Below the pieces are notes generated by a model. It was not told where the DNA came from. It did no database searches and saw only the letters and a list, made by a program, of their open reading frames with translations. 64,000 bases of DNA, from contig NZ_JANHAP010000010.1 of assembly GCF_024734385.1 (NCBI RefSeq), positions 1-64,000 of the forward strand. Direction: 5' to 3'. The stretch comes from Dasania sp. GY-MA-18 (GTDB taxonomy: Bacteria > Pseudomonadota > Gammaproteobacteria > Pseudomonadales > Dasaniaceae). The translations under genes and the position numbers were made by a program. Positions within the stretch are counted from its first letter, which is position 1, and each line of letters begins with the position of its first letter. This document shows, piece by piece, positions 26,400 to 35,734 of the stretch.

Positions 26400-29300
26400 C
26401 TATTGGTACAGTTCTTCCCAGCCTAAACGGCCCTCGCGTGTAGTTTCCTCAAGTTCCAACTTATCATGATCTAATGTAGATTTAGCCGCACTACCGCTAT
26501 AGCCTGAAGTGTAACGGTTATTACCCAATACCTTAGATTCTGAAGGCAAGCCATTAGCATGATAGGCTCCTACATAATCAATATCCTTTACATCAATCAC
26601 GCCATCGTTGTTAGCATCAAATACCGCATTAGCAGGTGCCAAACCCGTTTCAAAATCCACCGTCATTAGCCAACCCGTACCACCGGCCTCACACTTAACA
26701 GAACTAGGTATTGAGGTATTAAAAAACAGTATGTTACTAATAATGGTAGAGCGGGTGATGCTGCGTTCACCAGAAGTAATAAAGGGTATATACCAACCAT
26801 ACTGTTGCGAACCAGAGGTACCAGCCCAGTCTACCGCGTTACCACTAATATTACGCACTGGGAATCCAGAAACCGTAGTCTCAGTTAGCACTCTAGGCTC
26901 TAAATCGGAAACACTTAACGGCGTTTTATTTTTACTACCAGGGTCATTAACCGCATAGAATGCCTGATTATCCGTGTTGGTAATATCGCCGTTTACCACA
27001 TACTGCCCGGTACCAAAGAACACTGTCTCACCCGTAGTGCCAGCAATTCTTGCCACTAAAGGCGTAGTAGTAATTGGCTGCAAAGCTTTAGAGGCATCGC
27101 CCGACAAGCTATCGGCGGTAGTTTGGAACATGGGCTCAGGTGATGAGCCGGCACTATAACAAGAGTCCCACTGCCCTGAATTAGTGGCTGAAATATCAAA
27201 ACACCATAGGTTTCCGTATAAATCACCGGCATAAACCTTGTCTGCTACCGAGTCACCATCTAAATCGACAACGCGTGGAGAAGACAAACCATTGGGGAAA
27301 GTGGTATTACCCACACCAGTATCTATCTCTATATAGTCGCCAGCATCCCCCCAGCCATCCATGCCCTCTTCAATAAATAATATATAAAGTTTAGCCTTGC
27401 CGTCGCCGCCACTGTTATAGCCATTACCCACAACCACAGCCCATTTGCCTGACTGTGTCATAACAATAGTTGAGCGGCTAAAGCTATAACCTAAATCTTC
27501 ATCACCCTTACTATTATCAGTACTGGCGGCAAACTCCCACAGAACAAAATCATCGGCATTATTTGCATCAAAATCAGTATCGCTAATATCTAAAGCATAT
27601 AATCCACGACCACCACCTCTAGCGCCCCCTACCAAAATTGTACGCCAGGCATCGACGCCGCCAGTAGGTTTAGTGATATGTACATCAGCTACTGACACGG
27701 TTGCATCCACATAAAAATGATGGCCACTGTTGTAATCAGCTTCTGTTAAGTAATGGTAACCCTCTTTACTACCGGCACTGCTGATAAAGTTAGGTACATA
27801 AGCCATAACCTCATCACCACCATTATCAGAGGTTTTTAAGTTGGCGTTAAAGCCGTGAAGCATGCCATCGTTAGCACCTACATAAATCATAGGTTCACGC
27901 TCTTCATTGGCAGAGCTAGCGGGCGGAACCACATTAAACTGCCCCTTCCACCAGCTGTAAGAACCTTTGTTAGCACTATTATCCGCATCCTCTGGGAACG
28001 GCGCGGTGGCTGGGTAGCTAGCCACTGGGTCACCCACAAACACCGGGCTGGAATTAATAATATCGCCCAAACGGCTGTCGCGATTACGGAAGGTAGTGCC
28101 CTCTAAGCTACGGTCACCTCGCAAAAACTCCAACACTTGTTCGGCAGTGCCGGCTGCAGCAGCATTTAAATCCGAAGTCATTACGGTGGACAGATTAGAG
28201 GCATTTAAATTTGCAACTGTAAATGCCAAGCCTTCGCTGCCATCATAGGTGTAAATTTTACGGTTGTTATAGTTAGCTGCATCCAGGATAGATGAAGCCT
28301 CCCACATTTCATTTACCGATGAAATATCATTTGAGGTCTTGGTGCTGCCATTATCTAAAAATAAACCAGTAGCTGGGTCTAGGGCATAGTTATATAACTT
28401 GCCGCTCCACTTGCTAGAGTTGAACTGGGCGACGAATACCGATGAGCCAGTATCCAGTGAACTACTGTTAAAGGCTACCGAGGCAACACTACCCACCTGC
28501 TCGGAAATACTGGAAACAGCACTGTTGAAAGCATTGACCAATTCACTGGCATTAGCCGCAGTATAAAAGCCAGGCGTAGTCACGCCATTAACTGTGCCCC
28601 CGCCGGTAGCACCACCAGCTGCGCCAGCATCTATCATTAAGGGGTCATTAATTACCTGATCATCGGCAAAGCCTATCATATAGGTAATTATATTTTGCTT
28701 ATCTTCTGGCTCGTTAGGTGTTGTATCGCCATCATCTAAATCGGGGCGTAAATCTATATCATTTAAAGCCAAAACTACGTCATCTAAATAGTCCGAGCCC
28801 GCTGACTCATATCTATCATCTCTTTCTTGCTGGCTTGCAGCTTTCATGTCATAGCCAAATTTACATGAACCTGCTCCCTGGCAATCACCGTCGTAATCGC
28901 GCAGTATCACGTTATCAATATCCCTATCACTTTGCGGCCTACCATCGGTCAGCGCCACTATAAAATTACTCTGACATTGATACTGTATTGCCGGATCAGA
29001 GCTGCTGGGAACGGTCTCGCCACTATCGTATTCAGGAGTAGTTACAAAGACTGAGCTGGCTGTATCCGTGGAAGAGCTTTGCCCCACTGGATTCAAGGTG
29101 ATGGTTTGCGAGTGGTGACCTTGAACAAAATACCGACCCAAACTTTCAAAGGACTCCGCTAGCGGCGTAGAACCACCACCCGAAATACCACTAATAGAAT
29201 TTTTTAAATCAGTTTTATGGCTGGAGTCATCGACATCATCTAGCCCCTCTAAAATTCTGGCACGACTACTGCCATAACGCGACAAGCCCACCCTTGCCGA

Positions 29301-29945
29301 ACTCATCGAGTCTACCAACGTAGTCGAGGCCGTTTTTGCTATATCCAAACGCCTCTCAACCCCTGCTTTAACTCTAGCATTGGCACCAAAATTATCGCCT
29401 TTAGCTTGACTGGCGTTGGAAAAGTACCAGTTCAGATAATTACCGGTATATTGAGCTTGTAGATAGCCACTGGGGTATTTTTCATTACCGCTGCTTCCCG
29501 CCTCACCATACAAACGGGCCTCATAACTAGCATTCGTATCAAAACATTTTTTAGTACGCCCAGTTATACCTGTGCCACCACTATTTTTACCCCAATCATA
29601 ATAAGTGCCGCCATAATTAATATAAACATCGCCATCGCTCTGTATACGTACATCAACCCGGCTGCCTGTGCCCAGAGTCATAGAACTTGGGCAGTTTACA
29701 TAATCAGTTGCAGCATTATAGGGCGTATCAGGCACTACGTTGTTCATGGAGCCCGAGCTGTCAATCAACAACATAATGTTAGGATCAGCAAAGCTTTGTA
29801 TCTCTAATGGCGTATTAATTAAAGTCGTATCGGTAATAGGCTCTGCAGCATGAGCACCGGCAATTACCCCTAGCTGAATCGCCGTTACTGCTACTGCATT
29901 CGCGGTATGCCACTTATAGCTTGTTGGTTTAAATATTTTACTCAT
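26400..29945 (-). CDS. pilY1: PilY1, type IV pilus tip adhesin / mechanosensor
   Basis: An 1181-residue exported protein with a Sec signal ending AHAA (about residue 34). A von Willebrand A-like domain follows with the MIDAS motif DSSGS at 62-66. The C-terminal half is a PilY1 beta-propeller with a calcium loop DLDGDSVAD (894-902) like the one controlling pilus retraction in P. aeruginosa, and a second EF-hand-like loop DANNDGVID (1110-1118). It is required for pilus extension and surface sensing. It lies between pilX and pilE; no pilY2 gene is seen. Confidence 0.95.
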   Translation of the reverse strand: MSKIFKPTSYKWHTANAVAVTAIQLGVIAGAHAAEPITDTTLINTPLEIQSFADPNIMLLIDSSGSMNNVVPDTPYNAATDYVNCPSSMTLGTGSRVDVRIQSDGDVYINYGGTYYDWGKNSGGTGITGRTKKCFDTNASYEARLYGEAGSSGNEKYPSGYLQAQYTGNYLNWYFSNASQAKGDNFGANARVKAGVERRLDIAKTASTTLVDSMSSARVGLSRYGSSRARILEGLDDVDDSSHKTDLKNSISGISGGGSTPLAESFESLGRYFVQGHHSQTITLNPVGQSSSTDTASSVFVTTPEYDSGETVPSSSDPAIQYQCQSNFIVALTDGRPQSDRDIDNVILRDYDGDCQGAGSCKFGYDMKAASQQERDDRYESAGSDYLDDVVLALNDIDLRPDLDDGDTTPNEPEDKQNIITYMIGFADDQVINDPLMIDAGAAGGATGGGTVNGVTTPGFYTAANASELVNAFNSAVSSISEQVGSVASVAFNSSSLDTGSSVFVAQFNSSKWSGKLYNYALDPATGLFLDNGSTKTSNDISSVNEMWEASSILDAANYNNRKIYTYDGSEGLAFTVANLNASNLSTVMTSDLNAAAAGTAEQVLEFLRGDRSLEGTTFRNRDSRLGDIINSSPVFVGDPVASYPATAPFPEDADNSANKGSYSWWKGQFNVVPPASSANEEREPMIYVGANDGMLHGFNANLKTSDNGGDEVMAYVPNFISSAGSKEGYHYLTEADYNSGHHFYVDATVSVADVHITKPTGGVDAWRTILVGGARGGGRGLYALDISDTDFDANNADDFVLWEFAASTDNSKGDEDLGYSFSRSTIVMTQSGKWAVVVGNGYNSGGDGKAKLYILFIEEGMDGWGDAGDYIEIDTGVGNTTFPNGLSSPRVVDLDGDSVADKVYAGDLYGNLWCFDISATNSGQWDSCYSAGSSPEPMFQTTADSLSGDASKALQPITTTPLVARIAGTTGETVFFGTGQYVVNGDITNTDNQAFYAVNDPGSKNKTPLSVSDLEPRVLTETTVSGFPVRNISGNAVDWAGTSGSQQYGWYIPFITSGERSITRSTIISNILFFNTSIPSSVKCEAGGTGWLMTVDFETGLAPANAVFDANNDGVIDVKDIDYVGAYHANGLPSESKVLGNNRYTSGYSGSAAKSTLDHDKLELEETTREGRLGWEELYQ

Positions 29946-29992
29946 GGTCTGTTCCTCTTAGACACTCACTTCTTTTATACATAAAAGAAATG

Positions 29993-30580
29993 CTATAAAC
30001 GCACACCGTAATATGACTGGATAATTCTTACCGATCTGCCATCTCGGCTCTCGCCTCTAGCGGTAACCCTGAAACCTTTTACTTCTGCGCCTTGACTAGT
30101 GTATTCCTGCTGCATGTTTAAAAACCCCGAACTGCCGGACTCTGTTTTATCGGAAATATTTTTATTAACTAACTCAATCATGTACTTGCCTGCTGGCACA
30201 TTGGTGCTAGTAGCCGTAGTAGCCACCACATGCTGAGTAGCTGAACTCCAGTTTGCGTGGCCAAACATCGCCGTTTTATAAGGAGCCATGCCTGTATTGT
30301 ATAGGCCACCAGTACCGTTATCGTTAAAATCACCGGTAGTGACTATAGTATCCAGATACTCCTCAGCATCGGCCAGAGCCGCCTCTGCTGCCTGAAACGC
30401 CAAATAGCTTTCGCGCACTGAACCCGTCATTTTTTCTTGTAATAAAATACCCCGGGAGCTAGATAGTGCCGCTGCCGTCATTACCAACATGATAATAAGG
30501 CTAATAATTAACACCGCCCCTCGCTGCGTTGTTTGCATTGCAGGGGGTTGTCTTAAATGCGTTTGATAAATCTTTTTCAT
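29993..30580 (-). CDS. pilX: PilX minor pilin
   Basis: A 195-residue pseudopilin with a long (22-residue) basic leader and the cut site QRG|AVLIISLIIML. Position +5 is Ile, not Glu, a GspK-like feature that suits a tip subunit. The GspK/PilX pattern SYLAFQAAEAALADAEEYL follows the membrane helix. It sits between pilW and pilY1, whose products it would bridge. Confidence 0.9.
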   Translation of the reverse strand: MKKIYQTHLRQPPAMQTTQRGAVLIISLIIMLVMTAAALSSSRGILLQEKMTGSVRESYLAFQAAEAALADAEEYLDTIVTTGDFNDNGTGGLYNTGMAPYKTAMFGHANWSSATQHVVATTATSTNVPAGKYMIELVNKNISDKTESGSSGFLNMQQEYTSQGAEVKGFRVTARGESRDGRSVRIIQSYYGVRL

Positions 30581-30601
30581 TACACAGGCTCTCTTTAACT
30601 T

Positions 30602-31624
30602 TTAACCATCCATACGGTTACGAATATTAGCCACGGCCGTATACACTTTTCGCAACTTGCCATCTGCCGCTATGGTGGCGCCATTAAATTCGACCGTGCC
30701 ATTGGGGTTAATCGAACTGTCGGCGCTGGCCACCAGCAATAAAACACGTATAGCGATAACATTGTCCATATCCGCTACCGTTGCCGCGGTGCGGTAAAAA
30801 TCGACTACCTTATCGCCAGTAGTATCCTCACCATAAAGAATTTGCATATCCTCTACATCACTGACCATTTCTTGCGGCGTATCGTCATTAGTCGCTACAA
30901 ATAATGATGTGGTACCACTAACGCCAGTGGATAAAAAATAGGTTTTTTGCTGTGGCAAAATAATGCCTGCATCACCTTGATATTTTTTTGATAACTTGCC
31001 GTTCGCATTACCCACCACCGTGACCACACCGGTATTGTGAACAACGGTGCCTGAATTATTGGGGTTAGCATTCGATATTTCAAAAATATCCCCGCCTGCA
31101 CAATCAGACACCATGATAATGTCACCCCTAGCTAAGCCATTATCTTTATTTATATGCAAGGCGTTGGAATGATAGGGGGGCACTAAATGTATGCTGGTGC
31201 CACCCGAGGCCCCCGAAAGCTTTAACACATCGGTATCAACCTTAGCATTAACCCCATTTACGGTATGGCTGGCGGCTACATTATCCCAGCCGCGCACCCC
31301 ACCCTTAGTCAAACTATCCACCACATCCTTGGCCTGTGAATTATAATTAGCATGGCTTTGATCTAAATTGTTGGTAAAGTTTGAAGAGTTATCTGCCTGG
31401 CAGCCCCAGTAATCGGCCATACGTATATCTTTAGCTAATAACTCCATCGCAAAACGACCACTTTCTTGCACCCTGGCAAAAGCACGCTGCATATTATTAG
31501 ACTGGGTATTACTGATAAAAATTTGACTAACACCCAGCATTAAAAATGCCCCCAGCGCCAGGCCTATCATCAGTTCTATTAAACTAAAGCCCCGTAATTT
31601 ATTTTGATATTTTATCAAGCTCAC
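30602..31624 (-). CDS. pilW: PilW minor pilin
   Basis: A 340-residue pseudopilin, long as usual for PilW. The leader and cut site are KLRG|FSLIELMIGLALGAFLM with Glu at +5; QRAFARVQESGRFAMELLAK is the typical helix that follows. The large C-terminal globular domain is Gly/Asn-rich. It belongs to the tip-priming complex with PilV, PilX and FimU and lies 21 bases upstream of pilX. Confidence 0.92.
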   Translation of the reverse strand: MSLIKYQNKLRGFSLIELMIGLALGAFLMLGVSQIFISNTQSNNMQRAFARVQESGRFAMELLAKDIRMADYWGCQADNSSNFTNNLDQSHANYNSQAKDVVDSLTKGGVRGWDNVAASHTVNGVNAKVDTDVLKLSGASGGTSIHLVPPYHSNALHINKDNGLARGDIIMVSDCAGGDIFEISNANPNNSGTVVHNTGVVTVVGNANGKLSKKYQGDAGIILPQQKTYFLSTGVSGTTSLFVATNDDTPQEMVSDVEDMQILYGEDTTGDKVVDFYRTAATVADMDNVIAIRVLLLVASADSSINPNGTVEFNGATIAADGKLRKVYTAVANIRNRMDG

Positions 31625-31639
31625 TGTTAACCCCTTTGC

Positions 31640-32113
31640 CTACATACGCACAACTAGTGATATGGAATCTGTGGCACCACCGGTACCCTGCCCCTCTGAT
31701 TGTGACCAGCGCACATTAATAGTAAACGCCCCCGCAACTAAGGGGCTAGCATCTATACTGCCTTCACCGTTGGGCAGGCTGTCATCTAAATTTTGTTTCC
31801 ACTCGGCCAAATCATGTTGAAACATAGTGGCCGCACCTAAAGAACCGGGAGAGGAATAACTAGAGGCATAACTAATATTATTGTAGTGGCCGGCATCTAC
31901 GCCTAGCGGGTTAGCCCGCATACGCTCGCTCATTTCATAGGCTAGTAACGTGGCCTGGTAGCGAAACTGGGCATTATTGCCATTTTTTAAGGCGTTATAT
32001 TGCAAGCCCACTAAACCTAAGATACCGATGGCTAACACTATCATAGTGATTAGCACCTCCATCATGGCGATACCTGATTGCCGTCTAGCTTTATATATTT
32101 TTGTATTCACCAA
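31640..32113 (-). CDS. pilV: PilV minor pilin
   Basis: A 157-residue pseudopilin. Cut site RRQSG|IAMMEVLITMIVLAIG with Glu at +5, then LGLVGLQYNALKNGNNAQFR and LAYEMSERMRAN, the PilV signature region. It is second in the minor pilin operon, 15 bases after fimU. Confidence 0.92.
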   Translation of the reverse strand: MVNTKIYKARRQSGIAMMEVLITMIVLAIGILGLVGLQYNALKNGNNAQFRYQATLLAYEMSERMRANPLGVDAGHYNNISYASSYSSPGSLGAATMFQHDLAEWKQNLDDSLPNGEGSIDASPLVAGAFTINVRWSQSEGQGTGGATDSISLVVRM

Positions 32114-32128
32114 TAAGCACCTTTATCT

Positions 32129-32659
32129 TTATAAACAAGCGGTTGTTTGCACATTCATAATGCCTGAAACCAGCATAGTAATGACTCGCCCTGTTTCACC
32201 TGCCCGGTCATCACAAATGGTGATCACTTCGTCATTTGTCATCTGGCCAGCACCGGCATCATCCTTGGTCATGCCGCTAGGTTTAAAAGCTATGGCGGTT
32301 CTGTCGTCATCACTATCAAAGGTCATACTGGCATGTGCTGCTGGTAATACTCGCAAAGTAGTACCACCACTAGTGACGGTCATACCACCACCCCACTCGT
32401 TATTACCAGCGGCATTATTCGCCGTTACTACAACCTCGGCCCCTAGTTTAGCGGCCTCGGCACGAGCGTAGCTGAACACACCGACTAAATTGTGGGTGTC
32501 GGATTTAATGCGGTTGTTTTTAATCAGGGTATTCATAGACGGTACCCCCATAGTCATAATAATGGCCAGAATAGCAATGGTGATCATTAGCTCTATCAGG
32601 GTGAAGCCCTTTACTCGCCTTACACTGGCACAAAATTGATTGTTATAGCTTTTAAACAA
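32129..32659 (-). CDS. fimU: FimU/GspH-type minor pilin, first gene of the operon
   Basis: A 176-residue pseudopilin with cut site [20 protein letters not shown] and a GspH domain ending in a TTACL cysteine. The start is TTG at 32659, supported by GAGGG seven bases upstream. It opens the leftward operon fimU-pilV-pilW-pilX-pilY1-pilE. It differs from the separate FimT-like gene at 25277 in having the standard Gly at -1. Confidence 0.9.
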   Translation of the reverse strand: MFKSYNNQFCASVRRVKGFTLIELMITIAILAIIMTMGVPSMNTLIKNNRIKSDTHNLVGVFSYARAEAAKLGAEVVVTANNAAGNNEWGGGMTVTSGGTTLRVLPAAHASMTFDSDDDRTAIAFKPSGMTKDDAGAGQMTNDEVITICDDRAGETGRVITMLVSGIMNVQTTACL

Positions 32660-32843
32660 ATGAACGCCCTCAATAATGACCTACAAATAATTGGTCTTGT
32701 CGCAGGCCTTACTAATAGACCCACTGCATTAAAATGGTGTGCAGGATACTTTTTAGCTTAAAAATACGCTAAGCCAAAGTTTTAATAGACTAAAGTAGCA
32801 ATATGACGATGAATGGCATCGGCAGGCATACAGCCCCAGCCAT

Positions 32844-33674
32844 TTAAGGTGTATCGGTAGTTTGTGGCTTTGCTGTTGATACGGGCGATGAACTTGCAGC
32901 GCGAAAAGGCTGGCTTAGCATAGCAGGCAGCCATACTTCAGTGGCACCGTTAAAGCCCTTAACACCAACCACCTCTGCATCCACGCCCAGCGCGGGCTCA
33001 GGCGTATAGGTATTAAATAATTTATCCCAACACACAAAGATGGTCGAATAATTACTATTACCCTCTTTATAGTCTATGGAGTGATGCACACGGTGCTTAT
33101 CGGGGGTAATGAGCAAACGGCTCAACAGGGATTCTATAGGTGCGGGGATTTTAATATTGGCGTGAGTAAAAAGGTCGTAGCAACTAACAACGGCTATATA
33201 CGTTAAAATCAGCTCAGGGCTAGTGCCTAACAAGTAATAAAAAGCAATGCTAAGGCCGTTATCTACCAACATTGCAGCAGGGTGGGCGCGAAAGCTGGTA
33301 AAGACGTCTATATCTAAGTCACTGTGATGCACCCGGTGCAAACGCCACAACATAGGCACGGCATGAAACAGGCGATGCTTGATATAAGCCCAGAAATCTA
33401 AGGCTAAAAATCCAATAATAAATAAGCTGATATCATCCAGTGGCAGCCAGTTAAGCAGCCCCCAAGGTTGTACAGCCAAATACCAATCACTGACAACAAA
33501 GGCACCCACTGCCAGCCAACGGTAGATAAAGCTATTTAATAAGAAAAGTAAGAAGTGGTTAAACCATCTTAGCCACGTAGGCTGCAGCAGTACTCTGCGA
33601 GGGGAGATAGTTTCCCAAAAAACAAAGGCGACAATCGTGAAGTAAAAGGCAATTTCAGCAATATCTACGTCCAT
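32844..33674 (-). CDS. Sterol desaturase / fatty acid hydroxylase superfamily protein
   Basis: A 276-residue membrane di-iron oxidase with about five hydrophobic helices and the histidine boxes of the family: IKHRLFH, LHRVHHSD and DKHRVHHS, with WDKLFNTY near the C-terminus. The reaction would be hydroxylation or desaturation of a lipid; in marine bacteria such genes often lie near carotenoid, hopanoid or exosortase genes. It is wedged between the minor pilin operon and the mini PEP-CTERM gene on the same strand. The last ~30 residues are polar and may not be conserved. Confidence 0.85.
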   Translation of the reverse strand: MDVDIAEIAFYFTIVAFVFWETISPRRVLLQPTWLRWFNHFLLFLLNSFIYRWLAVGAFVVSDWYLAVQPWGLLNWLPLDDISLFIIGFLALDFWAYIKHRLFHAVPMLWRLHRVHHSDLDIDVFTSFRAHPAAMLVDNGLSIAFYYLLGTSPELILTYIAVVSCYDLFTHANIKIPAPIESLLSRLLITPDKHRVHHSIDYKEGNSNYSTIFVCWDKLFNTYTPEPALGVDAEVVGVKGFNGATEVWLPAMLSQPFRAASSSPVSTAKPQTTDTP

Positions 33675-33725
33675 AAACCCACTACTAGCAAACTGCGCCT
33701 TTGTTATTGGTAGATCAATGTAAAA

Positions 33726-33890
33726 CTATTTACGCTTATTGCGATGCAATAAAGCCATAACTGCAATCGCGCCAGTTAGTAACGCAAAAGTGCCTGGCTC
33801 AGATACAGGAACTACGCTACCAGCAAAAGCTGTGTTAGCCATTGTAACTACCGCTAGAACCATACCGCTTTTTAATAAAGTGTTTTTCAT
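33726..33890 (-). CDS. 54-residue PEP-CTERM mini-protein
   Basis: A short gene with a clear AGAGG ribosome site 5 bases before its ATG. The N-terminus is a Sec signal (MKNTLLKSGMVLAVVTMANT, cut after AFA at about residue 23). Only about six residues follow before a full PEP-CTERM sorting tail: SEPGT, a hydrophobic helix (FALLTGAIAVMALL) and a basic end (HRNKRK). Such tails are cut by exosortase EpsH/XrtA-type enzymes. There is almost no mature domain, so it may be a secreted peptide, a decoy or a deletion relic. The frame is intact. Confidence 0.8.
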   Translation of the reverse strand: MKNTLLKSGMVLAVVTMANTAFAGSVVPVSEPGTFALLTGAIAVMALLHRNKRK

Positions 33891-34025
33891 TGATGACCTC
33901 TGTTTTGGTTAGCTATCTAAAAGATTGAGCCCTTACTAGTGCAAAAGGCAAGCCAACAAAAATAAGCCATTGAAAAACCTAGTTTTTTTAAATTTATAAT
34001 TATAACGCCAAGCATTGCTGTCAAT

Positions 34026-34991
34026 TTAATCGACAGCGTGCAAACGCAGCTCTTTGGGTAATGAGAAGGTGATATTTTCCTCCACCCCAGCCATCTCTAC
34101 AGGCCTTTGCGCCCCCAAGTCACAAAGATGGTCTATTACCTGCTGTATCAAAACATCCGGGGCAGAGGCACCGGCAGTAATACCTATAGTTTTTTTATTA
34201 GCTAGCCAGCTGGCATCTATATCACTGGCTGTGTCTATCAAATAGGACTCCGTGCCCATGCGCTGGGCCAGCTCGCGCAGGCGGTTGGAGTTAGAGCTAT
34301 TGGGTGAGCCCACTACCAGCATCAGGTCGCACTCAGCGGCCAGCTGTTTTACTGCATCTTGGCGGTTCTGGGTGGCGTAGCAAATATCGTCTTTGCGGGG
34401 GCCGGCGATATTGGGGAATTTTTGCCGCAAGGCATCGATCACTTGAGCGGTATCATCCATAGATAGAGTGGTTTGGGTAACATAGGACAGTGCATCGGCA
34501 TTGCGTACCTGCAACTGCTGCACCTGCTCTACGTCTTCCACTAAGTATATGTCACCCCCTTTAGAGTGATCATATTGGCCCATGGTGCCTTCTACCTCGG
34601 GGTGGCCTTTGTGACCTATCAATACACATTCGTGGCCATCGCGTGAGAATTTAGCCACTTCCATATGTACCTTGGTCACCAAGGGACAGGTGGCATCAAA
34701 TACCCGTAGGCCACGCTGGCGTGCCTCTTCCTGCACCTTTAGCGAGACCCCGTGGGCGCTAAAAATCACGATAGTATCGTCGGGCACTTCGTGCAGCTCG
34801 TCTACGAATATCGCACCGCGGTTGCGCAGGTCATCCACTACAAATTTGTTATGCACTACTTCATGGCGCACATAAATGGGTGCGCCAAAAATAGATAGCG
34901 CACGATTGACTATTTCTATAGCCCTATCAACACCGGCACAAAAGCCGCGTGGGTTAGCTAGTTTTATGTGTATGGGGCTAGAAGTATTCAT
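34026..34991 (-). CDS. ispH: 4-hydroxy-3-methylbut-2-enyl diphosphate reductase
   Basis: A 321-residue iron-sulfur enzyme that makes IPP and DMAPP in the last step of the MEP isoprenoid pathway. The three cluster cysteines are Cys18 ([10 protein letters not shown]), Cys102 ([11 protein letters not shown]) and Cys204 (DDICYATQ). [12 protein letters not shown] and the SSNSNRL motif are also present. It follows fkpB by 8 bases at the 3' end of the murJ-ribF-ileS-lspA-fkpB-ispH gene string. Confidence 0.97.
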   Translation of the reverse strand: MNTSSPIHIKLANPRGFCAGVDRAIEIVNRALSIFGAPIYVRHEVVHNKFVVDDLRNRGAIFVDELHEVPDDTIVIFSAHGVSLKVQEEARQRGLRVFDATCPLVTKVHMEVAKFSRDGHECVLIGHKGHPEVEGTMGQYDHSKGGDIYLVEDVEQVQQLQVRNADALSYVTQTTLSMDDTAQVIDALRQKFPNIAGPRKDDICYATQNRQDAVKQLAAECDLMLVVGSPNSSNSNRLRELAQRMGTESYLIDTASDIDASWLANKKTIGITAGASAPDVLIQQVIDHLCDLGAQRPVEMAGVEENITFSLPKELRLHAVD

Positions 34992-34999
34992 GGCTAATC

Positions 35000-35437
35000 T
35001 CAGGCGGCGTCTACCGCAATAATTTCTACATCAAACACAATATTTTCACCGGCTAAAGGATGGTTGAAATCAACAATCACCACCTCATCATCCACTGATT
35101 TAATCACGCCGGGCAGTTCTGACTGGCTGGCATCAGCAAAAGAAATCACCAAGCCTGCCTGCAAATCCATATCGTCAGCAAAGGTATCGCGCTTAAAGCT
35201 TTGTATATTATTGGGGTTGGGCTGACCAAAGGCGTCTTCGGGTAAAACAGTAAAGCTGGCCTTTTCGGCCGCGGTTAAACCAAATAGTTTTTTCTCAAAA
35301 CCGGGCAGCAAGCTACCATCACCAATAACAAAACTGGCGGGATCTTTTTCGAAGTTGCTGTCTATGATGTCACCGTTTTCAAACTTAAGTTCAAAATGTA
35401 GGGTAACGCGGGTTTCTGGGCCTATTAATGTAGTCAT
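35000..35437 (-). CDS. fkpB: FKBP-type peptidyl-prolyl isomerase (SlpA/FkpB type)
   Basis: A 145-residue SlyD-like FKBP without the His-rich tail: the FKBP half-domains ([17 protein letters not shown] and [16 protein letters not shown]) flank an IF chaperone insertion (about 70-125). It catalyses proline isomerisation and holds unfolded chains in the cytosol. It sits between lspA and ispH as in E. coli and Pseudomonas, but 297 bases separate it from lspA, where a repeat element has apparently entered. Confidence 0.92.
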   Translation of the reverse strand: MTTLIGPETRVTLHFELKFENGDIIDSNFEKDPASFVIGDGSLLPGFEKKLFGLTAAEKASFTVLPEDAFGQPNPNNIQSFKRDTFADDMDLQAGLVISFADASQSELPGVIKSVDDEVVIVDFNHPLAGENIVFDVEIIAVDAA

Positions 35438-35534
35438 GTCGCTCTTCTATATTTCTGTATGCCATTCAAACATAGGTTTGAAAATTATTAATTACCCAAG
35501 CCAACCTTTTATTTCGCTCTGCTGAGCGAGTTCA

Positions 35535-35637
35535 TTTTCTTTGCTTGTGCACAAATTGCACTGCAATTTGGACGCCTGCTTATTAAAGGCGCCCTCCGGG
35601 TGAAAAAATGCCAAAAGCAGTTTTTCATCAAAGAAAA
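35535..35637. repeat. Inverted-repeat intergenic element between lspA and fkpB
   Basis: Ends TTTTCTTTG (35535-35543) and CAAAGAAAA (35629-35637) are inverted copies. Inside is the near-perfect palindrome AAATTGCA-C-TGCAATTT (35553-35569). On either side are further small hairpins, CGCTCTGCTGAGCG just upstream and GCCACTTTGTGGC near 35672. The flanking GAACCAAAAGAAAGCACAC resembles a mobile repeat I recall from many gammaproteobacteria. It splits genes that are normally tightly spaced. The small open frame across it is not a credible gene. Confidence 0.5.
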
Positions 35638-35734
35638 CAGAACCAAAAGAAAGCACACTCCTAGTACGTCGGCCACTTTGTGGCTGCCCTGCGCTACTCC
35701 CAAGGAGAAACTGGGTGCTCGTAGTCAGTAAAAC

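Noticed and set aside
32660-32843. Possible sigma54 promoter for the minor pilin operon
   Set aside because: No TGGCAC-N5-TTGC-like pair found by eye; left unassigned.
35509-35703. 64-residue frame between lspA and fkpB
   Set aside because: It runs through palindromes of the repeat element; it looks like a chance frame often annotated over such repeats.
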